A stretch of 64,000 nucleotides of DNA from Paracorniculantispora psalliotae (GCA_002796755.1 PHFE01000029.1:2074232-2138231), one strand, 5' to 3'; shown: positions 1-10,233, numbered from the stretch's first letter. Numbers and translations are program-made. The notes: generated by a model not told the origin, from the letters alone.

Positions 1-1
1 G

Positions 2-928
2 ACGATCCCCGTGCTGCCGTTCCACGCGCCCATGGTGGACAAGCTCAAGATCACGACCATGAACATCTGGATCGGCGGCGCCTACGTGCACAACAGCCAC
101 TACAAGCAGGTCAGCTACCTGGCGAGCACCAACAGCGACGTCATTGGCCTGCAGGAGACGATTGCGCCGGGAAACGCGGGCACGCGCCTCGCCAACGCCC
201 TCGGGTATTATCACCACGACAAGGGCGACAGGGCGATCCTGTCGCGCTATCCCATCGCGGAGGCCCTCGACAGCAACGAGGCGGCCGACGCGGTGCGCAT
301 CCAGCTCGACGGCAAAGACAGTGAAATCATCTTTTACACGGCACATCTCGGCTACGATCCCTACGGGCCCTACGATTTCTGCTTCTCCAACATGACGGCC
401 GAGCAGGTCACGGCGCGCGAGGCCGAATCGGGCCGCACGGGGCAGATTATGGACATTTCCGCCGCCATCAAGAAGCTCCTGCCCAACGCCGACAAGGTGC
501 CCGTGTTCCTGACCGGCGATTTCAACGCGCCCTCGCAGCTCGACTGGATCGAGGCGACCAAGGACGCGCACTGCGGCATCGGCTACTACGAGTGGCCGAC
601 GTCCAAGTACCCGCTCGACGCCGGCCTCAAGGATACCTTCCGCGAGCTGCACCCAGATCCCATCGCCGACCCGGCCATTACCTGGTCGCCGCTGCACCCG
701 ACGTCGCAGGAGCCCCCGGACCGCATCGATTTCATGTACTACGGCGGTAACGGCGTGAAGCCGCTCGAGTCGTTCCCCAACGTGGTCGGCACGCCGAAAT
801 TCGTGCCCGACCAGTGGGAGAATGAGTGGCCGACGGACCATAAATCGTTTGAGTCGCTGTACCAGCTGCAGCCGAGTGCGCAGCGCAAGAAGCGTTGCAT
901 CGACGGTCCGAAGCGCAGGATGTTTTAA
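2..928 (+). CDS. Endonuclease/exonuclease/phosphatase superfamily protein, 5' truncated by window edge
   Basis: The reading frame is open from the first bases of the window to the stop at 926-928, so the true start and any signal peptide lie upstream. About 308 residues are visible. The EEP-fold motifs appear in order: TTMNIW near the start (conserved Asn), GLQET (metal-binding Glu), TAHLGYDP, GDFNAPS (catalytic Asp and Asn), and near the C terminus WPTDHKS, the place of the usual SDH box. The family hydrolyses phosphodiesters (DNase I-like nucleases, sphingomyelinases, inositol phosphatases). The substrate cannot be told from sequence. No introns are seen in this part. The family call is firm; the exact function is open. 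Confidence 0.85.
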   Translation, partial: TIPVLPFHAPMVDKLKITTMNIWIGGAYVHNSHYKQVSYLASTNSDVIGLQETIAPGNAGTRLANALGYYHHDKGDRAILSRYPIAEALDSNEAADAVRIQLDGKDSEIIFYTAHLGYDPYGPYDFCFSNMTAEQVTAREAESGRTGQIMDISAAIKKLLPNADKVPVFLTGDFNAPSQLDWIEATKDAHCGIGYYEWPTSKYPLDAGLKDTFRELHPDPIADPAITWSPLHPTSQEPPDRIDFMYYGGNGVKPLESFPNVVGTPKFVPDQWENEWPTDHKSFESLYQLQPSAQRKKRCIDGPKRRMF

Positions 929-1402
929 GCTGTATACACATAAGTGAGATTGAAGTGGAGGAGGAGCTGGCTGGGCTGATGGAAAGAGTAGAGAGCAGCG
1001 ACAGCACGCATACAATGCATTGTACATATTTGTTTGAGCAAGATGCACAGAGTATTCTTTAAAATGAAAACAACAACCTGCATAACATGAATCAAAATAT
1101 CTTGGAAATGAATGGAAACAAGTGAGCAAATGTGCACATCACGTAACGTTACCAAGCAAACATAGGCAAATCATGGAGACGGGCACGACAGGCACCCCAC
1201 GAACTGCGGCGAACTGCGGGTGTCGCGTGGGGGCGCCGACAATCGTCATGGTCCAAGCTAACTAGTGCAAGGTACCAGTGAGATTAAATTTTGAGTGACA
1301 TTTCTGTCTTCCTCTTTTCTTTTATTATCAGCATGAAATAAGTAGCGAGCGGTTTGCCTGTTTACATTATTCTTTTCTGTGCTTGCTGATTCAACCGAAA
1401 TC
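929..1402. other. Intergenic between EEP gene and hexosaminidase gene
   Basis: No convincing coding sequence is seen. The stretch should hold the 3' UTR of the first gene and the promoter of the hexosaminidase gene. No repeat was recognised. Confidence 0.5.
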
Positions 1403-3266
1403 ATGCGCCTGCTCAGTGTCCTGGCGCTCGTCGCTCCGGCGGCCGCCCTCTGGCCGATCCCCATCGACATCTCCACCGGCAACAAGACGCTCTTCATCGA
1501 CAAGACCATCAACATTACCTACAATGGCGAGCCCGTACGTCTCCGGAAAATTTCCTCCCCTTCTCCTTTGCCTGATCCAATCACCATGCTAATAGCAAGA
1601 AATCCAGCTCCAATACTCGCCCGGGTACAACCCCCCCGCCGGCAGCAACTTCACCTCCAAGGCCATCGTCAAGGGCGCCCTCGCCCGCGCCCTCACGGCT
1701 GTCTTTGACGACGGCTACGTGCCCTGGATGCTGCACAAGCCCGGCTCCAACTTTGAGCCGCGCTGCGGGCCGACGCGCTCCAACCGCGTGCAGTCCCTGG
1801 CCATTACCCAGACCGGCACCGACGATGCCACCACGTTCAAGCCGCTCGCTGGCCAACGTGATGAGTCCTACGCGCTCAACGTCACCATTGACGGGCGTGC
1901 GAGCATCACCGCCAAATCCTCGACGGGTGTGCTGCGCGGCCTCGAGACCTTTTCGCAGCTCTTCTTCAAGCACTCCTCCGGCGGCGCGTGGTACACCACC
2001 CAGGCCCCCGTGCGCATCACCGACGCGCCCAAGTTTCCGCACCGCGGCATGCTGCTCGATGTGAGCCGCCACTGGTTCGCGGTGGCGGATATTAAACGCA
2101 CGATTGACGGCCTGGCCATGGCCAAGATGAACGTCCTGCACCTGCACATCACCGACACCCAGTCCTGGCCACTGGAGATCCCAGCCCTGCCACTGCTCGC
2201 CGAGCGCCACGCCTACAGCAAGGGCCTCACGTACTCGCCCGCCGATATCGCCGATTTACATGAATACGGCGTGCACCGCGGCGTGCAGGTCATTCTCGAA
2301 ATCGACATGCCGGGCCATTTCGGCATTGAGCGCGCGTATCCCGGCCTCTCGGTGGCGTACAACCAGCGGCCCTACGGCCAGTACTGCGCGCAGCCCCCCT
2401 GCGGCTCCCTGCGCCTCGGCAACAAGAAAGTCGAAGAGTTTCTGGATACGCTGTTTGAAGATTTGCTGCCGCGTCTCTCGCCGTATGCGGCGTACTTCCA
2501 CACCGGCGGCGACGAGTACAAGGCAAACAACTCGCTTCTCGACACGGACCTGCAGACAAACGACCCGGCGATCCTGCAGCCTCTTCTACAGCGCTTCCTG
2601 GATCACGCGCACAATAAAGTCCGCGACCTGGGCCTCGTGCCCATGGTCTGGGAGGAGATGATTAACGAGTGGAACGCGACGGTCGGCAAGGACGTCGTCG
2701 TGCAGTCATGGTTTGGCCAGGACAAGGTCAAGGAGCTGGCGGAAGCGGGCCATAAAGTGATTGTCAGCAGTTCGGATACTTATGTAAGTGGTTTAAAATA
2801 ACAAACGAGAGAAGCAAGGAACACCAATGCTAATGAAACACAGTACCTGGACTGCGGCCGTGGCGAGTTCATCGACTACGAAAACGGGCCCGACTTCCAA
2901 GGCGCCTACCCCTTCACCGACTGGTGCGCGCCCACCAAGAATTGGCGCCTCATCTACGCCCAGGATCCCCGCGCCGGCGTCTCCGACGAAGCGGCTGAAA
3001 ATGTCATTGGCGGCGAGCTCGCGCTCTGGACGGAAACCATTGACACCACGAGCCTCGACACCATTGTGTGGCCGCGCGCGGCCGCGGCCGGCGAGAGCTG
3101 GTGGTCGGGCCGCTACGACGCGCACGGCAAGAATCGATCCATGTATGATGCACGACCGCGCCTCTCGGAGATGAGGGAGCGGATGCTGGTGAGGGGCGTG
3201 CGTGGTGCGCCGATTACGCAGCTGTGGTGTGACCAGGCGGATACGATTGACTGTTCGAGCGAGTAG
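1403..3266 (+). CDS. Beta-N-acetylhexosaminidase, GH20, secreted
   Basis: Three exons: 1403-1534, 1608-2783 and 2844-3266. Both introns are GT-AG (donors gtacgt and gtaagt) and all phases fit, giving 576 residues. The product begins with a signal peptide (hydrophobic LLSVLALVAPAAA, about residues 3-15). The GH20 catalytic domain has PHRGMLLDVSRHW near residue 190 and the catalytic Asp-Glu pair in HTGGDEY at about 346-347. The Asp orients the substrate acetamido group and the Glu is the acid/base. Length and architecture match fungal exochitinases that remove terminal GlcNAc from chitin oligomers outside the cell. It converges on the trehalose gene, with stops about 180 bp apart. Confidence 0.95.
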
Positions 3267-3445
3267 CATGCACATGTTCTTATTAGTGTTGTATCAGAGA
3301 TGATAGATTGATTAAAAAGAAAGCTCTCGATCGTTCTTTTCTAACTAATTGCGTCGAGTCTTATTATTTTATTGCGTTGCCATGCTACTCAAGGTTCACT
3401 TCAGCGTTCACTCGTAGTCGATCCTTCTCAACCACCATTTACACC

Positions 3446-5322
3446 TCATTCCGGAATAGGACTCGGCTTCTTCTTTTCCTCTTCTCCCCCCTCTCGCGTC
3501 ATCCCCTCCAGCGCCCCGAATAGCTTCCGCGCCCACCGCTCCACGCTCATGTCCTGTACCTGCCGCAGCAGCGCCGCGTGCCTCGTCCGCTTCGCCTCCG
3601 TCCCCACCGTCAGCGCGTTGTAAATCTCCTCCGCGACAGCCGCGACATCCCACGGATTAATCACCACCGCGCCGCCGTCGACACCCAGTGCGCCCGCCGT
3701 CCCGCTAAACTCGGACAAGATGAGCGTGCCCCGGCGGTCGCGCTGGCACAGCGCGTACTCGAGCGCCGTGGTGCTGATGCCCTGTCGGACACTCGTCACC
3801 AGCGCCACGTCGCTCTGCCGCAGCAGTGCGAAATACTCATCCGGTCGCGGCGGGAGCGGGGACAGCTGCACGGGCGGCGTGCCGCCCAGCGAGCCGTACC
3901 GCGCGTTGATGCTGCCGACGAGGTGATTCACGCGGGTCGCAAAGGCCGCCTCCTCCTCGTTGTCGCCGGCGTCGAGCATACCCGGGCTCGTCATCTGCAG
4001 GAGCACCGTGCGGCCGCGCCACTCTGGACGGTCGTGCAGGAACCGCTCGTATGCCTGCAGCTTCTTGTCGAGCCCGCTGAGGCTGTTCATGGCGTCGTGG
4101 CCGAGCAGCACGGCTTTCCCCGCAAAGGTCTCCTGCACCTGCGCGCACGCCGCGTCGACGGACGGCGTAAACGCGCGCTGCGTAATGTTGGCAATGTTGA
4201 TTCCCGTGGGGATGTGCGCGAGCTGCACGCAGCGCCCGTCGTTGAGGACCTGGTCGTCGTCGGGCCGGTGCGAGGTCTGCAGGATGCGTGCACAGGAATT
4301 GGCAAAGTGCTCGGCGTAAATGTGCGCTTGGAAGACGACCATGTCGGCGCCGAGGATGCCTTCGAGGAGGTCCTGCCGGCGGTGCAGACACCGCACAAAC
4401 TCGCTCGTGGGAAACGGCGTCTGCAGCACGAACGCGATACGCGCGTCCGGGAGCCGCTGACGCACCATCTTTGGCACTAGCATAAGATAGTAGTCGTGAA
4501 CGAGAATGATGTCGCCGGGTATGTAGGTCGCGCAGATCTTGTCCGCAAAGGCGGCGTTGGCCTGGTGGTAGTCGTTCCACCGGAGCCGCTCGTCGCCGCC
4601 GCCGCTCGGCTCGCGCTGCTTGTAGTGGAAGAGGGGGTATAGGTCGTGCTCCGCGTATTCGCGCCATCGGGATTGGTTCTTGAGCGCTATGCCATCGTCG
4701 TCGGATTTTTCCGCGTCTGAGAAGAGCCACACTGGGACGACCCTCTCGGGGCTCTCGTACAGCTCCGACTCGACGCGTCGCTGCTCCTCGCCGCTGACGT
4801 GGACGACTTTTTCAACATTGGAGTCGTCTTTTTCTTGTGAATGCCCGTTTTCTGTAGTATCTGACGAGGAGGATTCGGAAGCAGACGCAGGATCTTGATC
4901 ACGTTGGTTTATTTCGCCCGTCCACGCCACAACGGTGTGGGTGAGAGAAGGCTGGTCTAAGGACAGGTGCGAAAGACAATCGATGTGTATGGACCCCCAG
5001 AAGCGAGTGCCGGTTTCCTTTTCAAGTTAGCATCCGCATTCAAGCGACTTTCACAAGATTATCGTACCCATTGCAGTTTTTCTTTCTTATACCAGACGTG
5101 CGGGAGGGTAAAGGTTGCTGAAATGACATTGCCTGTGGGTGGGAGCTGTTGCTTCAAACCAAAATAGCCTTCCGACTCGGGCACGTTGTAAAACTGTCGC
5201 TTCTCATGTCCAAATGCCGGTGTTACTGGGAGATTGCGCGCATCGCTCCTCCATCGCGCGAGATGCTCGGACTCGCGCTTCTGCGGCAAATCAGGCCGAA
5301 TGGTGACAGTCCTGGCGGTCAT
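3446..5322 (-). CDS. Trehalose-6-phosphate synthase/phosphatase-like protein (Tps2/Tsl1 type), GT20 domain only
   Basis: Two exons on the minus strand, 5322-5068 and 4951-3446, joined in phase 0 by donor gtacga and an acceptor CAG, giving 586 residues. The N-terminal part (VISATFTLP, then THTVVAWTGE) matches the entry of fungal Tps2/Tsl1 subunits rather than Tps1. The GT20 body shows VPVWL, RWREYAEHDLYPLFHYKQ, HDYYLMLVP, PFPTSEFVRCL and NPWDVAAVAEEI. Tps2/Tsl1/Tps3 proteins normally continue into a HAD phosphatase domain, but this one stops soon after the GT20 domain with a short charged tail. A role in the trehalose synthase complex or as a regulatory paralogue is inference. A strong acceptor-like tract just upstream of the start (pyrimidines, then CAG near 5351) suggests a further 5' exon or a 5' UTR intron. 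Confidence 0.85.
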
Positions 5323-6029
5323 ACCTGACACTGCAACTAATATTGCTGAAAAACGAAAGAAAAAAGAGAGATGAAGAGAGAAAGATGATGTACTCGAAGA
5401 TCACTAGCTGCTTTGGTTTGAATGCGCTGAATGGGGGACAGTTAAATACATTTTTCAGGTGGCACATCTATGGCATCAAAATGAGGTCATCGTATGTGAA
5501 GTGTTATTGGGGCCCGCCACTGCGCCCCAAACGGCGATCGGCACCGTCGTGGGTAAGGCAAGAGGCGTACGAACTGTATCCAATTCCTTGAAAATTGGCA
5601 TTTAATCAAGGAACAAAGCCGATCACTGCAGTTTGGCTTTACCGTCCACCTATCAGCAAGCCATCATTGCAGCCATACAGCTGTGGAGAAGCGCAACGTG
5701 CGCGCTACTGGGGAAGCCTGCCGCCGAAAACCGTTGAAAATAAAAGTAATCATGACAAGACCGCATTTGGACCGCTTAATTCGAATATTAAATGAAAAGA
5801 ATGCGCCTTTGCATAAAATGTATGCAAGGCGCTGCATGCCAGCTTCAGCCAACGAAGCTGCGTTTGTAAGCGCCGAGTGAGGGGGCTGGGCAGCTGAACG
5901 TGGGCAGCTGAACTTTTGGGCGTTTCACATCTGCATCCTGCAGCCTTTTGCTGTCAATCTGTTGTGAACATGTAGAATATTTGCTACTTTGCTACCATTC
6001 AGTGATTAATTCGCATTGGAATATTCATC
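5323..6029. promoter_or_regulatory. Divergent promoter region between trehalose-like gene and T5orf172 gene
   Basis: The two flanking genes are transcribed away from each other, so this 0.7 kb must hold both promoters. A 12-base direct repeat, GGGCAGCTGAAC, occurs at 5888-5899 and 5902-5913, about 120-140 bp upstream of the plus-strand gene. Each copy contains the palindromic core CAGCTG (an E-box-like site). Regulatory function is inference. No coding sequence is supported. Confidence 0.5.
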
Positions 6030-7631
6030 ATGTCGGAGCCAAAGACCATACCTGTGTCGCCGGCGGACTTTTACCCGAGTCCGCCGACGTCGCCGCAGCC
6101 AGCCAGAGCAGCAGACCGGCCATCTCTGGACAAGAACATAGCCAACCCCAAATTTGAAGTCAGTATCGATAAAATCGCTTTGAAGACGACAGAAGCTGCC
6201 CAAACCAAATCATCAACCCCAAAAGAAGATGCTCGCCCGGTCACGCCAGCGGAATCGACAGCTTCTGATGATGAGGACACTGCCAGCCAGCAAGAGACTC
6301 TGAAGCTCGCTGTTTGGCAGGCAGCGCTGTCGCTCTTGGATATGAAATGCGGCGCCACCCGAAAGGACGGAAAGTCTTGCGAAAACACTATCTCAAAGAA
6401 AAAGGTCGAGCGCATGGAAGAGATCATCAAGCTCGTGTGGCCACCTGAGAATACATCCCTCGAGACGGAGACACATCTTGATGCTCTGGCCAAGCTGGTG
6501 CACTGCCATTACCACGATCACCCACCGTTCCGACAAGTCCGTATACGCAAGTGGATGACAGTGCTTCCGGGTGCACCACGCCCGCCATCACTCCAAAACC
6601 AGCTGCGGAACATTTTGGGGGCGGCTCCCACAATGTGTACCTCGACGACGAAAGGGCGGCCATGCCGCAACCCAGTGGGAAAAGAAAAACGATTCTATTT
6701 CGAAAAGACAATCCGGAAAATGATACAAATGGCAATAAACCCAGCCGATGACGATGACCCTTTGGCTGTTTTGGTCAAGGTCTTGCAGTATTACATGCTT
6801 TGCCATGCCCACCGCAAGGTGCAACCGTACAGACATCAAGACGACTGGACGCGGCGAATCAATAAATTTCGCGCGGCTTGCCAGAACGAGATCAATACAA
6901 GAATGGAAGAGAGAGAAACATTACAGGCTGAAGAGTTGAAGACGGCCAAGTCCATCACAGCTGAAGAAACGCTTGCATCCCCTCCATCCACTCCGAGAAG
7001 GACTGTCGTCGACGATCCGGCCACGTACTGGGATACGGGATTCGAAACCAGCCGATTTGATATCCTCGGAACAGGTGACATGGCCGATGAAGCCAAAGCC
7101 GCCCTAGATGAAATCCGCGACATTGCGCGCGAGCTGCTCAGCACCGCCGCCGAACCCTCCAAAAACGAAATCAACAATGGGTTCGTCTACATCTACCAGG
7201 TCCCCGGCAACGACCACCTCGTCAAGATCGGCTTTACGTCCCGCGCCGTCGCCACCCGCCACGACGAGTGGAAAAAGGACTGCCACCGCGAACCGGCGGT
7301 GCTGTACCCCGTCGCGGCGGCGGCGGTGGCGGTACCGCATGCGCATCGTGTCGAGCGTCTCGTGCACGCGGAGCTGAGGGAAAAGCAGACGAGGGTGTAC
7401 TGTGCGCGCTGCGAGAAGCAGCATGTAGAGTGGTTTGAAGTAAAGGCGGAAGAGGCGATCGCAGTGGTGGAGAAGTGGACGCGCTGGATACAAGGACGGC
7501 CGTATGAGGAGAGGGTGATGAGGGACGGCGTCAAGTGGTACTTGCGAGAGGAAGAATCGAAACGGCTGAAGGATATGACGAATTTTATGAAGGGTTTGGA
7601 AACGTCCGCAAAAGATGATGTATCGAAATAA
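6030..7631 (+). CDS. T5orf172 / MUG113-type GIY-YIG-like domain protein with two Cys/His modules
   Basis: A single open frame of 533 residues with no visible intron. The C-terminal part (about residues 383-490) is a T5orf172 domain: GFVYIYQVPG, LVKIGFTSR, then VERLVHAEL and HVEWFEV, the layout of GIY-YIG-related DNA-binding or nuclease-like domains. The N-terminal half carries two similar modules. Module 1 has C107, C117 and a CHYH cluster at 159-162. Module 2 has C203, C212 and CHAH at 258-261. Each is a Cys, a Gly-rich turn, a Cys, a helix, then Cys-His-x-His. Zinc binding is inferred. A disordered Pro/Ser/Thr leader precedes them. Cellular role unknown; a DNA-associated role is plausible from the domain only. 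Confidence 0.8.
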   Translation: MSEPKTIPVSPADFYPSPPTSPQPARAADRPSLDKNIANPKFEVSIDKIALKTTEAAQTKSSTPKEDARPVTPAESTASDDEDTASQQETLKLAVWQAALSLLDMKCGATRKDGKSCENTISKKKVERMEEIIKLVWPPENTSLETETHLDALAKLVHCHYHDHPPFRQVRIRKWMTVLPGAPRPPSLQNQLRNILGAAPTMCTSTTKGRPCRNPVGKEKRFYFEKTIRKMIQMAINPADDDDPLAVLVKVLQYYMLCHAHRKVQPYRHQDDWTRRINKFRAACQNEINTRMEERETLQAEELKTAKSITAEETLASPPSTPRRTVVDDPATYWDTGFETSRFDILGTGDMADEAKAALDEIRDIARELLSTAAEPSKNEINNGFVYIYQVPGNDHLVKIGFTSRAVATRHDEWKKDCHREPAVLYPVAAAAVAVPHAHRVERLVHAELREKQTRVYCARCEKQHVEWFEVKAEEAIAVVEKWTRWIQGRPYEERVMRDGVKWYLREEESKRLKDMTNFMKGLETSAKDDVSK

Positions 7632-8580
7632 TTTAGCAATTGAATAAAACTTTTCCTTGTTTTACTTGGCAGATTTCTGTCTTGCTAGTGAGGCCATCGG
7701 CTGTCTCGCGACGTGATTCTCACGGCTGTCTGCTGATGCCCTGCCCTTCAGTGGCGTCGGCCTGATACCAAGGAAAGTCAGGCTGCATGATCACAGAACG
7801 CAGACAAGGCCCTATTACAATTCTTCGTATCATGCTACTGACTGCATTTGCAGACGAGCAATTATGAACCAATATTATCAACGCGGGTGAAAACGTAAAT
7901 TGCTTGTTCCACAAGTAGCATCGGGTGTCTTGTAGATGACCAAGATACTAGATTCAGGGCATAGCCCATTTCTATCCTAGCTAGAGAAGCTGGCGGATAT
8001 GACGGCGGAGATTATCCAAGCGCTTGGAAAATTTGCATGAGTCTATAATTGTTGTAAAATAATGAATAATAAGCGTAACGTTGAATGTATTTGAAGATCC
8101 CAACAGGGGGGAAACAGGACGACTTTACCACCATCAAGTGCGCCGACCGTGCGTTGCTGTCGCCGTTTTAATCTTGGACAAGCTGAAACATGCATTCTTT
8201 TGGGATGACAGTAGGTACTCGGGTGGTAAATTCTGAAGAAAAAAAGAAAAAAAAAATTAGCGTTTTTGTTTCCGACCCACGCGTATTGGATGAGCATCGT
8301 CAAGTACAGTGGCTTCAAGAGCGCCCTTCAGGTGAGACCTGTTGAAGACATCTCGTAGCTGTTTGTAAGACAAGTTTTGCTAACCAGGCTCGGTTGCATA
8401 GTTGGTAACCTTCCCCAACTTGCGACGACGGCTTCCTCTCGATGGAGACAACCCCTCGATTGTTTCATGCACGGGAACAATTGCGGTCCAGAAGGTGGCT
8501 GGTGCTGGCCAGATGTAAATGGACATATGCGTGCGCTTTCGCTGGCGGGCACGAGCGCGCTCTGAGCGGCTTCTCCATAC

Positions 8581-8642
<62 letters not shown>

Positions 8643-9161
8643 NNNNNNNNNNNNNNNNNNNNNNNNNNNNNNNNGCGCACGCAGTCGAAGCCCGTCAGCG
8701 AGGACCAGGCAGCCGGCGCTCACGATGTATTGTGTACATTGGACCCTTGGAGAAATGCGCCGCCCTGAATAGCATTCAGATTCCACTGTCGCGGACAAAG
8801 GAGGCTTCAGAGCGACGGTCAGAAAAATGATCTGCATGGACTTTCTCGTTGTTTCGGAGTGGCATGTTGAAAACCTCCCTTGTTCTAGCTAGTGGCAGCG
8901 CCAGCAATGGATGGGTGGGCTCTGTTTGACCCTAATGAAGCGATTCCATTCCACTTCGCATTTGGCATGTAAGTCATTCCACTTCAAAGAGCAACCCATG
9001 TGATGATGATACAATATTGATCATTTCACAAATATATTAAACCCAGCCAAGGCTGCGCAGGACCAGCCGGGAATGGCCTGACACTGATGCTCTACGCTGG
9101 CTAACATAGGTCGACACCGTTTCCACCGAATAAATTCGCTCCGTTCCATCGATTCGTCACA
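7632..9161. other. Gene-poor stretch upstream of the microexon gene
   Basis: No convincing coding sequence. It contains a homopolymer T run and an N gap (listed separately). A TATA-like ATATATT near 9031-9037 lies about 125 bp before the start of the microexon gene. Confidence 0.5.
8588..8674. other. T55 homopolymer followed by a 32-base N gap
   Basis: Positions 8588-8642 are 55 consecutive T and 8643-8674 are N. This is a scaffold join at a homopolymer, so the true local length is unknown. Open frames across it (poly-Lys or poly-Phe) are artefacts. Confidence 0.95.
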
Positions 9162-10233
9162 ATGAAGTTCAATTTCGCCGTTTTTACACTTCTCAGCACC
9201 TCCGCGTGGGCTATTCCGATGCCGAAAACAAATGAAGTTGCCAACGAACAACTTTCTGAGGAGGTACATTACGATCTTGGCAGAGCCAGCATTTAGTTGG
9301 CAATCTGCAGCAGGAAAGCTAACAACGGCCTAGACCGTAAGCAATAGCTTCTTCGACCACTAACATTAAACTGACAGAGGGATATGGATAGTGTGTAAGT
9401 AAAACTAGGCTCCTGGTGGTTGTTTGACCCAAGCTAACAAGTGAACAGGGTGTAAGTAAACAGCGCCTCTATGACTGTTCACTGTGATCATGTTTCTAAT
9501 GCGCAAGCGACAGTTTGTGAGTACATTCCTGCTTGATATTAAGTTTCGTTATCTGATCTTGCCGTACAGAATGTGAGTTTTGCCGTTTTCTGAACTTGAT
9601 ATTTGGACGAAGCCACCTAACATATTTGGGCACCAGCTCGTAAGTTACTCCATACCAATGTTTTTTGAATATATACTTACTATATTATAGTTGGTAAGTC
9701 AGCAAGGCTATTGTTAACGGTTCTGTTCTAATACCGAGCAGGGAGTAAGTGGACACCGTTGATCTCGCCAGACTCTGGATAACTGTCAGACTAACAATTC
9801 CCTTGTTAGATAGTAGGTTTTTCACACAGTTAAGCTTATTAGCTTTATTAATATTGTTATAGATTGTGAGTGCGCATTCAAAACTAACAAAGGTTGCATC
9901 ACTGACATCGATGACCTCGGCTACCATAGAAAGTAAGTAAACATCTCGACAGTCGCTAGCGACCTCCCCGGGACGCCAAGACGTGGAGAAATTAACTGTT
10001 ATAGGCGGTAAGTTTAATACCTGGATTTTTTATCTCCTACTCGAAATCGCTGATTGGAATACAATGAAAAGGGCTGCTTCGACCCAAGCGCTGTTGCTGC
10101 CTTTCAGCAGGGGCTGGGCAAAGTACTGGGCGCGCTGGGGGGCACTGTTGGGGGCACAAAACTGCCGCCCCCCCAGGCCCCGGCGCCCCCCCAGGCCACG
10201 GCGCCCGCACTGGCTCCTGCTCCAGCAGAGTGA
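9162..10233 (+). CDS. Small secreted protein built from single-codon microexons (14 exons, 13 introns)
   Basis: Predicted exons: 9162-9263, 9334-9336, 9378-9392, 9449-9451, 9514-9516, 9570-9572, 9637-9639, 9691-9693, 9742-9744, 9810-9812, 9863-9865, 9930-9932, 10005-10007 and 10072-10233. Exon 1 encodes a signal peptide (MKFNFAVFTLLSTSAWA) and a short acidic stretch, 34 residues. Then come Thr, RDMDS, ten one-codon exons reading GFNLLGIIKA, and a final exon of 53 codons starting GCFDPSAVAAFQQGLG and ending in a Pro/Ala-rich tail with TGA at 10231-10233. Every 3-nt exon is flanked by AG and GTAAGT, GTGAGT or a close variant. Introns are 41-72 nt, and each has a plausible branch site (for example GCTAAC, CACTAAC, CTGAT). 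All exons are in phase 0 and none of the eleven single codons is a stop. Total about 103 residues. No family recognised. One ambiguity: exon 3 could end at 9394 with exon 4 a single base, giving Val instead of Gly. Confidence 0.72.
9334..10007 (+). other. Tract of eleven 3-nt exons (plus one of 15 nt) separated by 41-72 nt introns
   Basis: The codons in order are ACC, (five-codon exon), GGT, TTT, AAT, CTC, TTG, GGA, ATA, ATT, AAA and GCG. The repeating layout is YAG, three bases, GTRAGT (with GTAAGC after ACC and GTAGGT after ATA). The introns show no obvious sequence similarity beyond splice signals, which argues against recent copying of one introner element. This tract makes up about two thirds of the gene's length but encodes only 16 residues. 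Confidence 0.7.

Noticed and set aside
3578..4480. 300-codon antisense frame over the trehalose-like gene
   Set aside because: A shadow of GC-rich third positions; the minus-strand protein has clear family motifs.
8442..8837. Open frames with poly-Phe or poly-Lys across the N gap
   Set aside because: Artefacts of the T homopolymer and N placeholder.
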